From Pseudomonas sp. CFBP 13711 (GTDB lineage: Bacteria > Pseudomonadota > Gammaproteobacteria > Pseudomonadales > Pseudomonadaceae): DNA of 64,000 nucleotides. The position numbers and the translations under genes were made by a program. Where the stretch lies: contig NZ_JACYVI010000008.1 of NCBI RefSeq assembly GCF_014842265.1, positions 192,940-256,939 of the forward strand, in the 5' to 3' direction. The first letter of the stretch is position 1. The number at the start of each line of letters is the position of its first letter. This document shows, in pieces, positions 33,807-41,614 of this stretch. The notes beneath the pieces were generated by a model that was not told the origin of the DNA, searched no databases, and was given only the letters and a program-made list of their open reading frames with translations.

Positions 33807-35726
33807 TTGAACGATATGGCAAAGAATTTGATCCTGTGGTTGATCATCGCGGCGGTTCTCGTGACCGTGATGAACAACTTCTCCAGTCCTAACGAGCCGC
33901 AGACCCTCAACTATTCCGAATTCATCCAGCAGGTGAAGGACGGCAAGGTCGAGAAAGTTGCCGTTGACGGATACGTCATTACCGGCAAACGCAGCGATGG
34001 CGACTCTTTCAAGACCATCCGACCGGCTATCCAGGATAACGGCCTTATTGGCGATCTCGTCGATAACAACGTCGTGATCGAAGGCAAGCAACCTGAGCAG
34101 CAAAGCATCTGGACTCAGCTTCTGGTCGCCAGCTTCCCCATCCTCGTGATCATTGCCGTCTTCATGTTCTTCATGCGCCAGATGCAAGGTGGCGCAGGCG
34201 GCAAGGGCGGCCCGATGAGCTTTGGCAAAAGCAAAGCGCGTCTGCTGTCCGAAGATCAGGTGAAAACAACACTGGCTGACGTTGCCGGTTGCGACGAAGC
34301 CAAAGAGGAAGTCGGCGAGCTCGTCGAGTTCCTCCGCGATCCGGGCAAGTTCCAGCGGCTGGGTGGTCGTATTCCTCGCGGCGTGCTGATGGTAGGCCCT
34401 CCGGGTACCGGTAAAACCTTGTTGGCGAAGGCCATCGCGGGTGAAGCCAAGGTGCCGTTCTTCACGATTTCCGGTTCCGACTTCGTTGAAATGTTCGTCG
34501 GTGTTGGTGCAAGCCGTGTCCGTGACATGTTTGAGCAGGCCAAGAAGCATGCGCCTTGCATCATCTTCATCGACGAGATCGATGCTGTAGGTCGCCACCG
34601 TGGCGCCGGCATGGGCGGCGGTCACGATGAGCGTGAGCAGACGCTCAACCAGTTGCTGGTTGAGATGGACGGCTTTGAAATGAACGACGGCATCATCGTC
34701 ATTGCCGCTACTAACCGTCCAGACGTCCTTGACCCTGCGCTGCTGCGTCCGGGCCGTTTCGACCGTCAGGTGGTCGTGGGCTTGCCCGACATCCGCGGTC
34801 GTGAACAGATTCTCAAAGTACACATGCGCAAAGTGCCAATGGGTGACGACGTTCAGCCAGGCGTGATTGCGCGTGGTACTCCGGGTTTCTCTGGTGCTGA
34901 TCTTGCAAACCTGGTCAACGAGGCGTCGCTGTTCGCGGCTCGCACCGGTAAGCGCATCGTCGAGATGAAAGAATTCGAATTGGCGAAAGACAAAATCATG
35001 ATGGGCGCCGAGCGCAAATCGATGGTCATGTCCGACAAAGAGAAGCGCAACACCGCTTATCACGAAGCCGGTCATGCAATTGTTGGTCGCGTCGTACCTG
35101 AGCATGATCCGGTCTACAAAGTGTCGATCATCCCGCGCGGTCGTGCGTTGGGTGTCACCATGTTCCTTCCCGAGGAAGATCGCTACAGCCTTTCCAAGCG
35201 TGCATTGATCAGTCAGATCTGCTCGCTGTACGGCGGTCGAATTGCGGAAGAAATGACATTGGGCTTCGATGGCGTGACCACCGGCGCCTCTAACGACATC
35301 ATGCGGGCCAGCCAGATCGCTCGAAACATGGTCACCAAGTGGGGCCTGTCCGAGAAGCTGGGTCCGTTGATGTATTCGGACGAAGACGACGGCGGGTACC
35401 TCGGTCGTGGCGGTGGCGGTCAAAGCTCCAGCCTGTCGGGTGACACGGCACGTCTCATCGACTCTGAAGTGCGCAGCATCATCGATCAGTGCTACGGCAC
35501 GGCCAGACAGATCCTCACGGATAATCGTGACAAGCTGGAAGCGATGGCCGACGCGCTGATGAAGTACGAAACCATCGACGCCGAGCAAATCGATGACATC
35601 ATGGCAGGCCGCACACCCCGCGAGCCCCGCGATTGGGAAGGCGGTTCCGGAGATTCCGGCACCCCGATCGCACCTGTAGGTCCGCGTCCGGAATCGCCAA
35701 TTGGCGGCCCAGCTGCTGAACACTAA
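33807..35726 (+). CDS. ftsH: ATP-dependent zinc metalloprotease FtsH
   Basis: 639 residues from a TTG start at 33807; AGAGGG lies seven bases upstream, and the next ATG (33816) is too far from it. Two N-terminal membrane helices (LILWLIIAAVLVTVMNNF and SIWTQLLVASFPILVIIAVF), AAA+ domain with Walker A GPPGTGKT and Walker B IIFIDEIDAVG, the SRH, and the zinc protease motif HEAGH followed by a second Glu/Asp ligand. It degrades LpxC-type and sigma-32 substrates at the inner membrane. The C-terminal tail is Gly/Pro-rich (PIGGPAAEH). Located downstream of rlmE and upstream of folP. Confidence 0.98.
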   Translation: MNDMAKNLILWLIIAAVLVTVMNNFSSPNEPQTLNYSEFIQQVKDGKVEKVAVDGYVITGKRSDGDSFKTIRPAIQDNGLIGDLVDNNVVIEGKQPEQQSIWTQLLVASFPILVIIAVFMFFMRQMQGGAGGKGGPMSFGKSKARLLSEDQVKTTLADVAGCDEAKEEVGELVEFLRDPGKFQRLGGRIPRGVLMVGPPGTGKTLLAKAIAGEAKVPFFTISGSDFVEMFVGVGASRVRDMFEQAKKHAPCIIFIDEIDAVGRHRGAGMGGGHDEREQTLNQLLVEMDGFEMNDGIIVIAATNRPDVLDPALLRPGRFDRQVVVGLPDIRGREQILKVHMRKVPMGDDVQPGVIARGTPGFSGADLANLVNEASLFAARTGKRIVEMKEFELAKDKIMMGAERKSMVMSDKEKRNTAYHEAGHAIVGRVVPEHDPVYKVSIIPRGRALGVTMFLPEEDRYSLSKRALISQICSLYGGRIAEEMTLGFDGVTTGASNDIMRASQIARNMVTKWGLSEKLGPLMYSDEDDGGYLGRGGGGQSSSLSGDTARLIDSEVRSIIDQCYGTARQILTDNRDKLEAMADALMKYETIDAEQIDDIMAGRTPREPRDWEGGSGDSGTPIAPVGPRPESPIGGPAAEH

Positions 35727-35734
35727 GGTCTGAC

Positions 35735-36586
35735 ATGACTTCTGCGCTTCACCCGACCCGGTTGCCTTGCGGCAACCGGGTTCTTGATTTATCCCGCACG
35801 CACGTGATGGGGATCCTCAATATCACCCCCGATTCGTTCTCGGACGGCGGCCGTTTCGCGCAGCGCGACCTGGCGCTGCGTCATGCCGAAGCGATGATGC
35901 TGGCGGGTGCGACCTTGATCGATGTAGGGGGCGAGTCAACGCGTCCCGGTGCGCGATCTGTTTCTCCTGTCGAAGAGCTGGAGCGTGTGGCGCCTGTCGT
36001 CGAGGCGATCAGCGCCGAGCTGGACGTGATCATTTCGGTGGATACCTCCACGCCGGCCGTCATTCGTGAGACTGCGCGCCTGGGGGCAGGGCTCATTAAT
36101 GATGTTCGCTCGCTGCGTCGTGACGGTGCACTGGACGCCGCTGTGGCGACGGGTTTGCCGGTCTGCCTCATGCACATGCGCGGCGAGCCTACGGACATGC
36201 AGAATGATCCCCACTACACTGACCTGATCGGTGAGGTCAGTGCCTTCTTGCGCGAGCGCCTTGAGCAATGCGTCGCGGCGGGAATTCCGCCCGAGATGAT
36301 CATCCTCGATCCAGGATTCGGCTTTGCCAAGACCCTCGAGCACAATCTAAGTCTGTTCAAGCACATGGAAGCACTTCATGCGCTGGGCCGTCCGCTGTTG
36401 GTCGGTGTCTCTCGCAAGAGCATGATTGGCAAGGTGCTCGACAAGCCTGTTGATCAGCGTCTGCATGGCGCCCTCGCGCTTGCCGCCATGGCCATGGTCA
36501 AAGGCGCAAAAATTCTACGTGTGCACGACGTCTCGGAGACGGTTGACGTAGTGCGTATGATTGCTGCTGTTGAATCAGCAAAATAA
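35735..36586 (+). CDS. folP: Dihydropteroate synthase
   Basis: 283 residues from ATG 35735. TIM barrel with MGILNITPDSFSDGG and DVGGESTRPGARSV (pterin-binding), the ISVDTSTPAVIRET strand, IILDPGFGFAKTLEHNL and LLVGVSRKSMIGKVL. It condenses p-aminobenzoate with the pterin pyrophosphate in folate synthesis, the target of sulfonamides. It follows ftsH by 8 bases and its end is 16 bases before glmM, indicating an ftsH-folP-glmM transcript. Confidence 0.97.
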   Translation: MTSALHPTRLPCGNRVLDLSRTHVMGILNITPDSFSDGGRFAQRDLALRHAEAMMLAGATLIDVGGESTRPGARSVSPVEELERVAPVVEAISAELDVIISVDTSTPAVIRETARLGAGLINDVRSLRRDGALDAAVATGLPVCLMHMRGEPTDMQNDPHYTDLIGEVSAFLRERLEQCVAAGIPPEMIILDPGFGFAKTLEHNLSLFKHMEALHALGRPLLVGVSRKSMIGKVLDKPVDQRLHGALALAAMAMVKGAKILRVHDVSETVDVVRMIAAVESAK

Positions 36587-36602
36587 GAAATCTGGAGCAC
36601 CC

Positions 36603-37946
36603 ATGACCTCTAAAAAATACTTCGGTACCGACGGTATCCGCGGACGTGTCGGCCAATTCCCTATCACCCCTGATTTCATGCTGAAGTTGGGATGGGCAGC
36701 AGGGATGGCGTTCCGGAAAATGGGCGCGTGCCGAATCCTGGTTGGCAAGGACACTCGCATTTCGGGCTACATGTTCGAGTCGGCGCTTGAAGCCGGGTTA
36801 TCCGCTGCGGGTGCGGATGTGATGCTGCTCGGCCCGATGCCGACACCTGCGATTGCCTACCTCACGCGTACGTTTCATGCCGAGGCGGGCATCGTGATCA
36901 GCGCGTCGCACAATCCGCACTACGATAACGGCATCAAGTTTTTCTCCGGGCAGGGCACCAAGCTGCCTGATGAAATCGAACTGATGATCGAGGAACTGCT
37001 TGATTCACCGATGACCGTCGAGGAGTCCGAAAAGCTTGGCAAGGTGTCGCGAATCAATGACGCCGCGGGCCGTTACATCGAATTCTGTAAGAGCAGTGTT
37101 CCGACCAGTACTGATTTTGACGGGTTGAAGCTCGTTGTCGATTGCGCCCATGGCGCCACGTACAAAGTGGCGCCAAACGTGTTCCGTGAGCTTGGCGCCG
37201 AGGTGACCGTGCTGTCGGCGGCCCCCAACGGGCTCAACATCAATGACAACTGCGGCTCCACCCACATGGGAGCGCTGCAGGCCGCCGTTGTCGAGCATGG
37301 CGCTGACCTGGGCATCGGTTTCGATGGCGACGGCGACCGTGTGCTGATGGTCGACCACACTGGCGCGATCGTCGATGGTGATGAACTGCTTTACATCATT
37401 GCGCGAGACCTTCAAGAGCGCGGCCAGTTGCAGGGAGGTGTCGTCGGCACCCTGATGAGCAACCTCGGGCTGGAGCTGGCACTTGGGGATCTAGACATCC
37501 CGTTCGTGCGCGCCAACGTCGGTGACCGTTATGTCATCGCCGAGCTGCTGGAGCGCGACTGGCAAGTGGGCGGCGAGAACTCGGGCCATGTCGTGTGCTT
37601 CCGTCACACCACAACCGGGGATGCGATCATCGCCGCCCTGCAGGTGCTGCTGTCGATGAAGCGTACAAGCATGAGCCTCGCACAATCGCGTTCAGGTTTG
37701 AAGAAATGCCCTCAGGTATTGGTCAATGTGCGCTTCGAGGGTGGAGGCGTTGATCCGGTCAAACACCCCGCCGTTATTGAAGCGTGTGATCGCGTGACCG
37801 CCGCCATGGGCGGGCGTGGACGTGTGCTTCTGCGCAAGTCCGGTACCGAGCCGCTTGTGCGGGTAATGGTCGAGGGCGAGGACGAAATCCTGGTTCGCGG
37901 GTATGCCGACGAACTGGCAAAACTGGTTGCTGAAGTTTGCGCCTGA
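36603..37946 (+). CDS. glmM: Phosphoglucosamine mutase
   Basis: 447 residues from ATG 36603 (MTSKKYFGTDGIRGRVGQFP), with TCTGGAG upstream; the longer frame includes the end of folP. Motifs: FGTDGIRG, the phosphoserine loop VISASHNPHYDNG, the Mg2+ loop GFDGDGDRVLMVDHTG, substrate loop GGENSGHV, and the phosphate-binding RKSGTEPLVRVMVEG. It interconverts glucosamine 6- and 1-phosphate for UDP-GlcNAc and the cell wall. Confidence 0.98.
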   Translation: MTSKKYFGTDGIRGRVGQFPITPDFMLKLGWAAGMAFRKMGACRILVGKDTRISGYMFESALEAGLSAAGADVMLLGPMPTPAIAYLTRTFHAEAGIVISASHNPHYDNGIKFFSGQGTKLPDEIELMIEELLDSPMTVEESEKLGKVSRINDAAGRYIEFCKSSVPTSTDFDGLKLVVDCAHGATYKVAPNVFRELGAEVTVLSAAPNGLNINDNCGSTHMGALQAAVVEHGADLGIGFDGDGDRVLMVDHTGAIVDGDELLYIIARDLQERGQLQGGVVGTLMSNLGLELALGDLDIPFVRANVGDRYVIAELLERDWQVGGENSGHVVCFRHTTTGDAIIAALQVLLSMKRTSMSLAQSRSGLKKCPQVLVNVRFEGGGVDPVKHPAVIEACDRVTAAMGGRGRVLLRKSGTEPLVRVMVEGEDEILVRGYADELAKLVAEVCA

Positions 37947-38012
37947 TTTCGGCTTGCCAGTGTTGAAACTGTTGGGTAACATCTGCGCCCACTTTGACCG
38001 ACGAGGTACAGC

Positions 38013-38768
38013 ATGCGTCGCCCTATGGTAGCTGGTAACTGGAAGATGCACGGTACCCGCGCCAGCGTCGCTGAGCTGATCGAGGGTCTTGCAAATCTCG
38101 CCCTTCCGGGTGGCGTTGATGTGGCGGTCTTCCCGCCTAGCCTGCACGTGAGTCTTGTGGTTGATTGCCTTGAAGGGCAGTCGATCTCTGTCGGTGCGCA
38201 GAATTGCGCTCATCAGGCAGGCCAGGGCGCGTTGACTGGAGAGGTGTCGTCGACTCAGTTGGCGGATGCAGGTTGCAAGTTTGTGCTTGTCGGGCACTCT
38301 GAGCGTCGCCAGATAATGGGCGAGAGCAATGAGGTGCTTAATCGCAAGTTCGAGGCCGTCCAGGCGGCAGGTCTGACGCCGATACTGTGTATCGGTGAGA
38401 CGCTCGAGGAGCGAGAAGCCGGCAAGACCCTTGAGGTTGTCGGGCAGCAGCTTGGCAGCATCATCGAAGAACTTGGCGTCGGCGCTTTCGTTAATGCGGT
38501 AATCGCCTATGAGCCAGTCTGGGCCATTGGTACCGGATTGACTGCCTCGCCGGAACAGGCGCAGGAAGTGCACGCAGCGATTCGTGCGCAGTTGATGAAA
38601 GAGAATTCTGAAGTCGCACAAGGTGTGCGTCTTCTATATGGCGGCAGCGTGAAGGCGGCCAATGCGGTCGAACTGTTCGGCATGCCGGATATCGATGGAG
38701 GCCTCATTGGTGGCGCCTCCCTGAATGCAGATGAGTTCGGTGCGATCATTCGCGCCGCGGGAAACTGA
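38013..38768 (+). CDS. tpiA: Triosephosphate isomerase
   Basis: 251 residues. Start RRPMVAGNWKMHGTRA with the catalytic Asn-Lys; electrophile His in KFVLVGHSERRQIMGESN; catalytic Glu in AVIAYEPVWAIGTGLTA; phosphate loop LLYGGSVKAANA. It interconverts DHAP and G3P. Placed between glmM and secG, four bases before the secG start, the usual Pseudomonas order. Confidence 0.98.
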   Translation: MRRPMVAGNWKMHGTRASVAELIEGLANLALPGGVDVAVFPPSLHVSLVVDCLEGQSISVGAQNCAHQAGQGALTGEVSSTQLADAGCKFVLVGHSERRQIMGESNEVLNRKFEAVQAAGLTPILCIGETLEEREAGKTLEVVGQQLGSIIEELGVGAFVNAVIAYEPVWAIGTGLTASPEQAQEVHAAIRAQLMKENSEVAQGVRLLYGGSVKAANAVELFGMPDIDGGLIGGASLNADEFGAIIRAAGN

Positions 38769-38772
38769 AAAA

Positions 38773-39156
38773 ATGCTGGAAACAGTCGTAGTCGTTCTTC
38801 ATCTGCTGGGTGCTCTTGGCGTTGTTGCTCTGGTTTTGCTGCAGCAGGGTAAAGGTGCCGACGCTGGCGCATCATTTGGAGCAGGTGCATCAAATACTGT
38901 GTTCGGTGGACAAGGTTCCTCTACCTTTCTCAGTAAACTTACTGCTATACTTGCCGCCTGTTTCTTCATGACTAGCTTAGGGTTAGGTTACTTTGCTAAA
39001 GAGAAAGCTCACCAGCTGACTCAAGTAGGTTTGCCAAATCCAGCGGTACTGGAAGTGAAGCAAAAGCCGGCAGCAGATGATGTTCCGGTTCTGGAAGGGC
39101 AACAGAAACCAGCTGCAGTACCTGCTGATGTTCCTGCCACTCCAGAGCAGAAGTAA
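38773..39156 (+). CDS. secG: Protein translocase subunit SecG
   Basis: 127 residues from ATG 38773 (MLETVVVVLHLLGALGVVAL). Two membrane helices around the conserved cytoplasmic loop QQGKGADAGASFGAGASNTV; the second helix is LTAILAACFFMTSLGLGYFA. The tail after about residue 85 is Pro/Glu/Lys-rich and longer than in E. coli (110 residues overall). Part of SecYEG; tRNA-Leu follows 44 bases on. Confidence 0.95.
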   Translation: MLETVVVVLHLLGALGVVALVLLQQGKGADAGASFGAGASNTVFGGQGSSTFLSKLTAILAACFFMTSLGLGYFAKEKAHQLTQVGLPNPAVLEVKQKPAADDVPVLEGQQKPAAVPADVPATPEQK

Positions 39157-39200
39157 CACCGGATTCGCAGCTGTTTTTGGGGCTGCAAAAGAGTTGTAAT

Positions 39201-39286
39201 GCCGAGGTGGTGGAATTGGTAGACACGCAACCTTGAGGTGGTTGTGCCCATAGGGTGTAGGGGTTCGAGTCCCCTTCTCGGTACCA
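39201..39286 (+). tRNA. tRNA-Leu (anticodon GAG)
   Basis: 86 bases with a long variable arm (class II), stems GCCGAGG ... TCTCGGT, anticodon stem CAACC-TTGAGGT-GGTTG, T-arm GGGGTTCGAGTCCCC and encoded CCA. The anticodon is read from the seven-base loop. Confidence 0.96.
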
Positions 39287-39290
39287 ATTA

Positions 39291-39322
39291 ACAAGAAAGC
39301 CCGCAGTAGCGGGCTTTCTTGT
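39291..39322 (+). terminator. Terminator after tRNA-Leu
   Basis: ACAAGAAAGCCCGC-AGTA-GCGGGCTTTCTTGT, a perfect 14-base stem whose 3' arm contains TTT-C-TT. Confidence 0.8.
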
Positions 39323-39383
39323 AGGTGGATGTGTCGGATTGACCCAAATTTGGATCGGTCGTATACTTCCGCCCCAGCTTTGT

Positions 39384-39460
<77 letters not shown>

Positions 39461-39470
39461 GTTTTAGCGG

Positions 39471-39492
39471 AGCCCCTTTTCAGGGGCTTTTT
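39471..39492 (+). terminator. Terminator between tRNA-fMet and rimP
   Basis: AGCCCCT-TTTC-AGGGGCT followed by TTTTTG, eleven bases past the tRNA. Incomplete termination here would let transcription pass into rimP. Confidence 0.8.
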
Positions 39493-39587
39493 GTTAGCTG
39501 GACACTTTATGACGCCGCTTTTCGCAGGCGTTTTCATGATTGGGCTTCTGCCCATTTTTTATTTGCAGCATGCACGAGGGGGTTCAG

Positions 39588-40046
39588 GTGTCGAGCAAGC
39601 TAGAAGAGTTGCAGGCCTTGTTGGCCCCGGTGGTCGTGGCCCTAGGCTATGAATGCTGGGGTATCGAGTATTCGTCTCAAGGGCGTCACTCGATGTTGCG
39701 CGTCTATATCGATAAAGAAGGCGGCGTGTTGGTGGACGATTGCGCGATCGTCAGCCGTCAGATCAGCGGTATTCTGGATGTAGAAGATCCGATCAGCTCC
39801 GAATATACGCTCGAAGTTTCCTCTCCAGGCATGGAACGCCCACTGTTTACCATTGAGCAGTTTGCGGAATTTGCCGGGGCACAAGTGAAGATAAAGCTGC
39901 GTTCGCCGTTTGAAGGTCGACGCAACTTTCAAGGCCTTCTCCGCGGGGTGGAGGAGCAGGACGTCGTGGTCCAGGTTGAAGATCACGAGTTTCTGTTGCC
40001 GATCGATCTGATCGACAAAGCCAACATTATTCCCACGTTTGACTAA
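39588..40046 (+). CDS. rimP: Ribosome maturation factor RimP
   Basis: 152 residues from GTG 39588 (VSSKLEELQALLAPVVVALG), which aligns with the usual Pseudomonas start and has GGGGGT upstream; an ATG 18 bases before is the alternative. N-terminal domain ending ILDVEDPISSEYTLEVSSPG (with the conserved SSPG), then SH3-like domain FEGRRNFQGLLRGVEEQDVV. Needed for 30S maturation. First protein gene of the nusA operon. Confidence 0.95.
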   Translation: MSSKLEELQALLAPVVVALGYECWGIEYSSQGRHSMLRVYIDKEGGVLVDDCAIVSRQISGILDVEDPISSEYTLEVSSPGMERPLFTIEQFAEFAGAQVKIKLRSPFEGRRNFQGLLRGVEEQDVVVQVEDHEFLLPIDLIDKANIIPTFD

Positions 40047-40105
40047 GACGTGCCAGATACAGCGGATCCCGCGGATCCAATGGCTTGCGAAAGGCGAGGC
40101 GTACG

Positions 40106-41587
40106 ATGAGCAAAGAAGTACTGCTGGTTGTTGAATCGGTATCCAATGAAAAAGGCGTACCGGCCGATGTGATTTTTGAAGCGCTTGAAATAGCTCTGGC
40201 TACGGCCACCAAAAAGCGTTTTGAAGACGAAGTAGACCTGCGTGTCGAGATCAATCGTCAAACAGGTGCATATGAGACTTTCCGTCGCTGGACCGTCGTC
40301 GAAGAAGACGACCTCGACGACCCGGCCATCGAGACATGGCCTAGCAAAGTTGCTCTGACCCACCCGGGCGCCAACGTTGGCGACGTAGTGGAAGAAAAGA
40401 TCGATTCCATCGAGTTCGGCCGCATCGCTGCGCAGACTGCCAAGCAAGTCATTGTGCAGAAAGTTCGCGAAGCCGAGCGAGCTCAAGTCGTGGACGCCTA
40501 CCGTGAGCGTCTGGGCGAAATCATTTCCGGCACTGTTAAAAAAGTTACACGTGACAATGTCATCGTCGACCTTGGCAACAATGCCGAAGCTCTGCTGGCG
40601 CGTGAAGACATCATTTCGCGGGAGACTTTCCGCGTAGGTGTCCGCGTTCGTGCATTGCTCAAAGAGATCCGCACCGAAAACCGTGGCCCTCAGCTGATCC
40701 TGTCGCGTACCGCGCCGGAAATGCTGATCGAGCTGTTCCGGATTGAAGTTCCGGAAATCGCCGAAGGACTCATCGAGGTGATGGCTGCCTCTCGTGATCC
40801 TGGTTCGCGTGCAAAGATCGCAGTTCGCTCCAAGGACAAACGCATTGACCCGCAAGGCGCGTGCATCGGCATGCGTGGTTCGCGCGTGCAGGCTGTTTCC
40901 GGCGAGTTGGGCGGCGAGCGTGTGGATATCGTGCTTTGGGACGATAACCCGGCGCAGTTCGTCATCAACGCCATGTCGCCTGCCGAAGTGGCAGCGATCA
41001 TCGTTGATGAAGATGCCCACGCCATGGACATCGCTGTAGGCGCAGATAACCTCGCCCAGGCGATTGGCCGCGGTGGCCAGAACGTGCGGTTGGCCAGTCA
41101 GTTGACTGGCTGGACCCTTAACGTGATGACCGAATCGGACATCCAGGCCAAGCAGCAAGCGGAAACCGGTGACATCCTGCGCAACTTTATCGACGAGCTG
41201 GAAGTCGATGAGGATCTCGCTCAGGTTCTGGTAGACGAAGGCTTCACCAGCCTGGAAGAGATTGCCTACGTACCGTTGGAAGAAATGCTCAACATCGACG
41301 GCTTTGACGAAGACACCGTCAACGAGCTTCGCGCTCGTGCCAAGGATCGTTTGTTGACTAAAGCCATCGCTACTGAGGAAAAGCTGGCAGACGCCCATCC
41401 GGCCGAAGACCTGCTCTCGCTTGAGGGTATGGACAAGGATTTGGCGATGGAACTGGCGGTGCGCGGCGTAATTACCCGCGAAGACCTGGCCGAGCAGTCT
41501 ATTGACGATCTGCTCGACATCGACGGCATTGACGATGATCGTGCCGGCAAGTTGATCATGGCCGCCCGAGCCCATTGGTTCGAGTAA
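40106..41587 (+). CDS. nusA: Transcription termination/antitermination factor NusA
   Basis: 493 residues from ATG 40106 with AAGGCGAGG upstream. N-terminal RNA polymerase-binding domain (1-125), S1 domain (GTVKKVTRDNVIVDLGNNAE), KH1 and KH2 (ACIGMRGSRVQAVSGELGGE; AIGRGGQNVRLASQLTGW) and two C-terminal acidic repeats (FTSLEEIAYVPLEEM; GVITREDLAEQSIDDL). It modulates pausing and termination. Between rimP and infB. Confidence 0.98.
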   Translation: MSKEVLLVVESVSNEKGVPADVIFEALEIALATATKKRFEDEVDLRVEINRQTGAYETFRRWTVVEEDDLDDPAIETWPSKVALTHPGANVGDVVEEKIDSIEFGRIAAQTAKQVIVQKVREAERAQVVDAYRERLGEIISGTVKKVTRDNVIVDLGNNAEALLAREDIISRETFRVGVRVRALLKEIRTENRGPQLILSRTAPEMLIELFRIEVPEIAEGLIEVMAASRDPGSRAKIAVRSKDKRIDPQGACIGMRGSRVQAVSGELGGERVDIVLWDDNPAQFVINAMSPAEVAAIIVDEDAHAMDIAVGADNLAQAIGRGGQNVRLASQLTGWTLNVMTESDIQAKQQAETGDILRNFIDELEVDEDLAQVLVDEGFTSLEEIAYVPLEEMLNIDGFDEDTVNELRARAKDRLLTKAIATEEKLADAHPAEDLLSLEGMDKDLAMELAVRGVITREDLAEQSIDDLLDIDGIDDDRAGKLIMAARAHWFE

Positions 41588-41614
41588 GTAGATGCGGCCT
41601 GAGGAGAGAAGTGC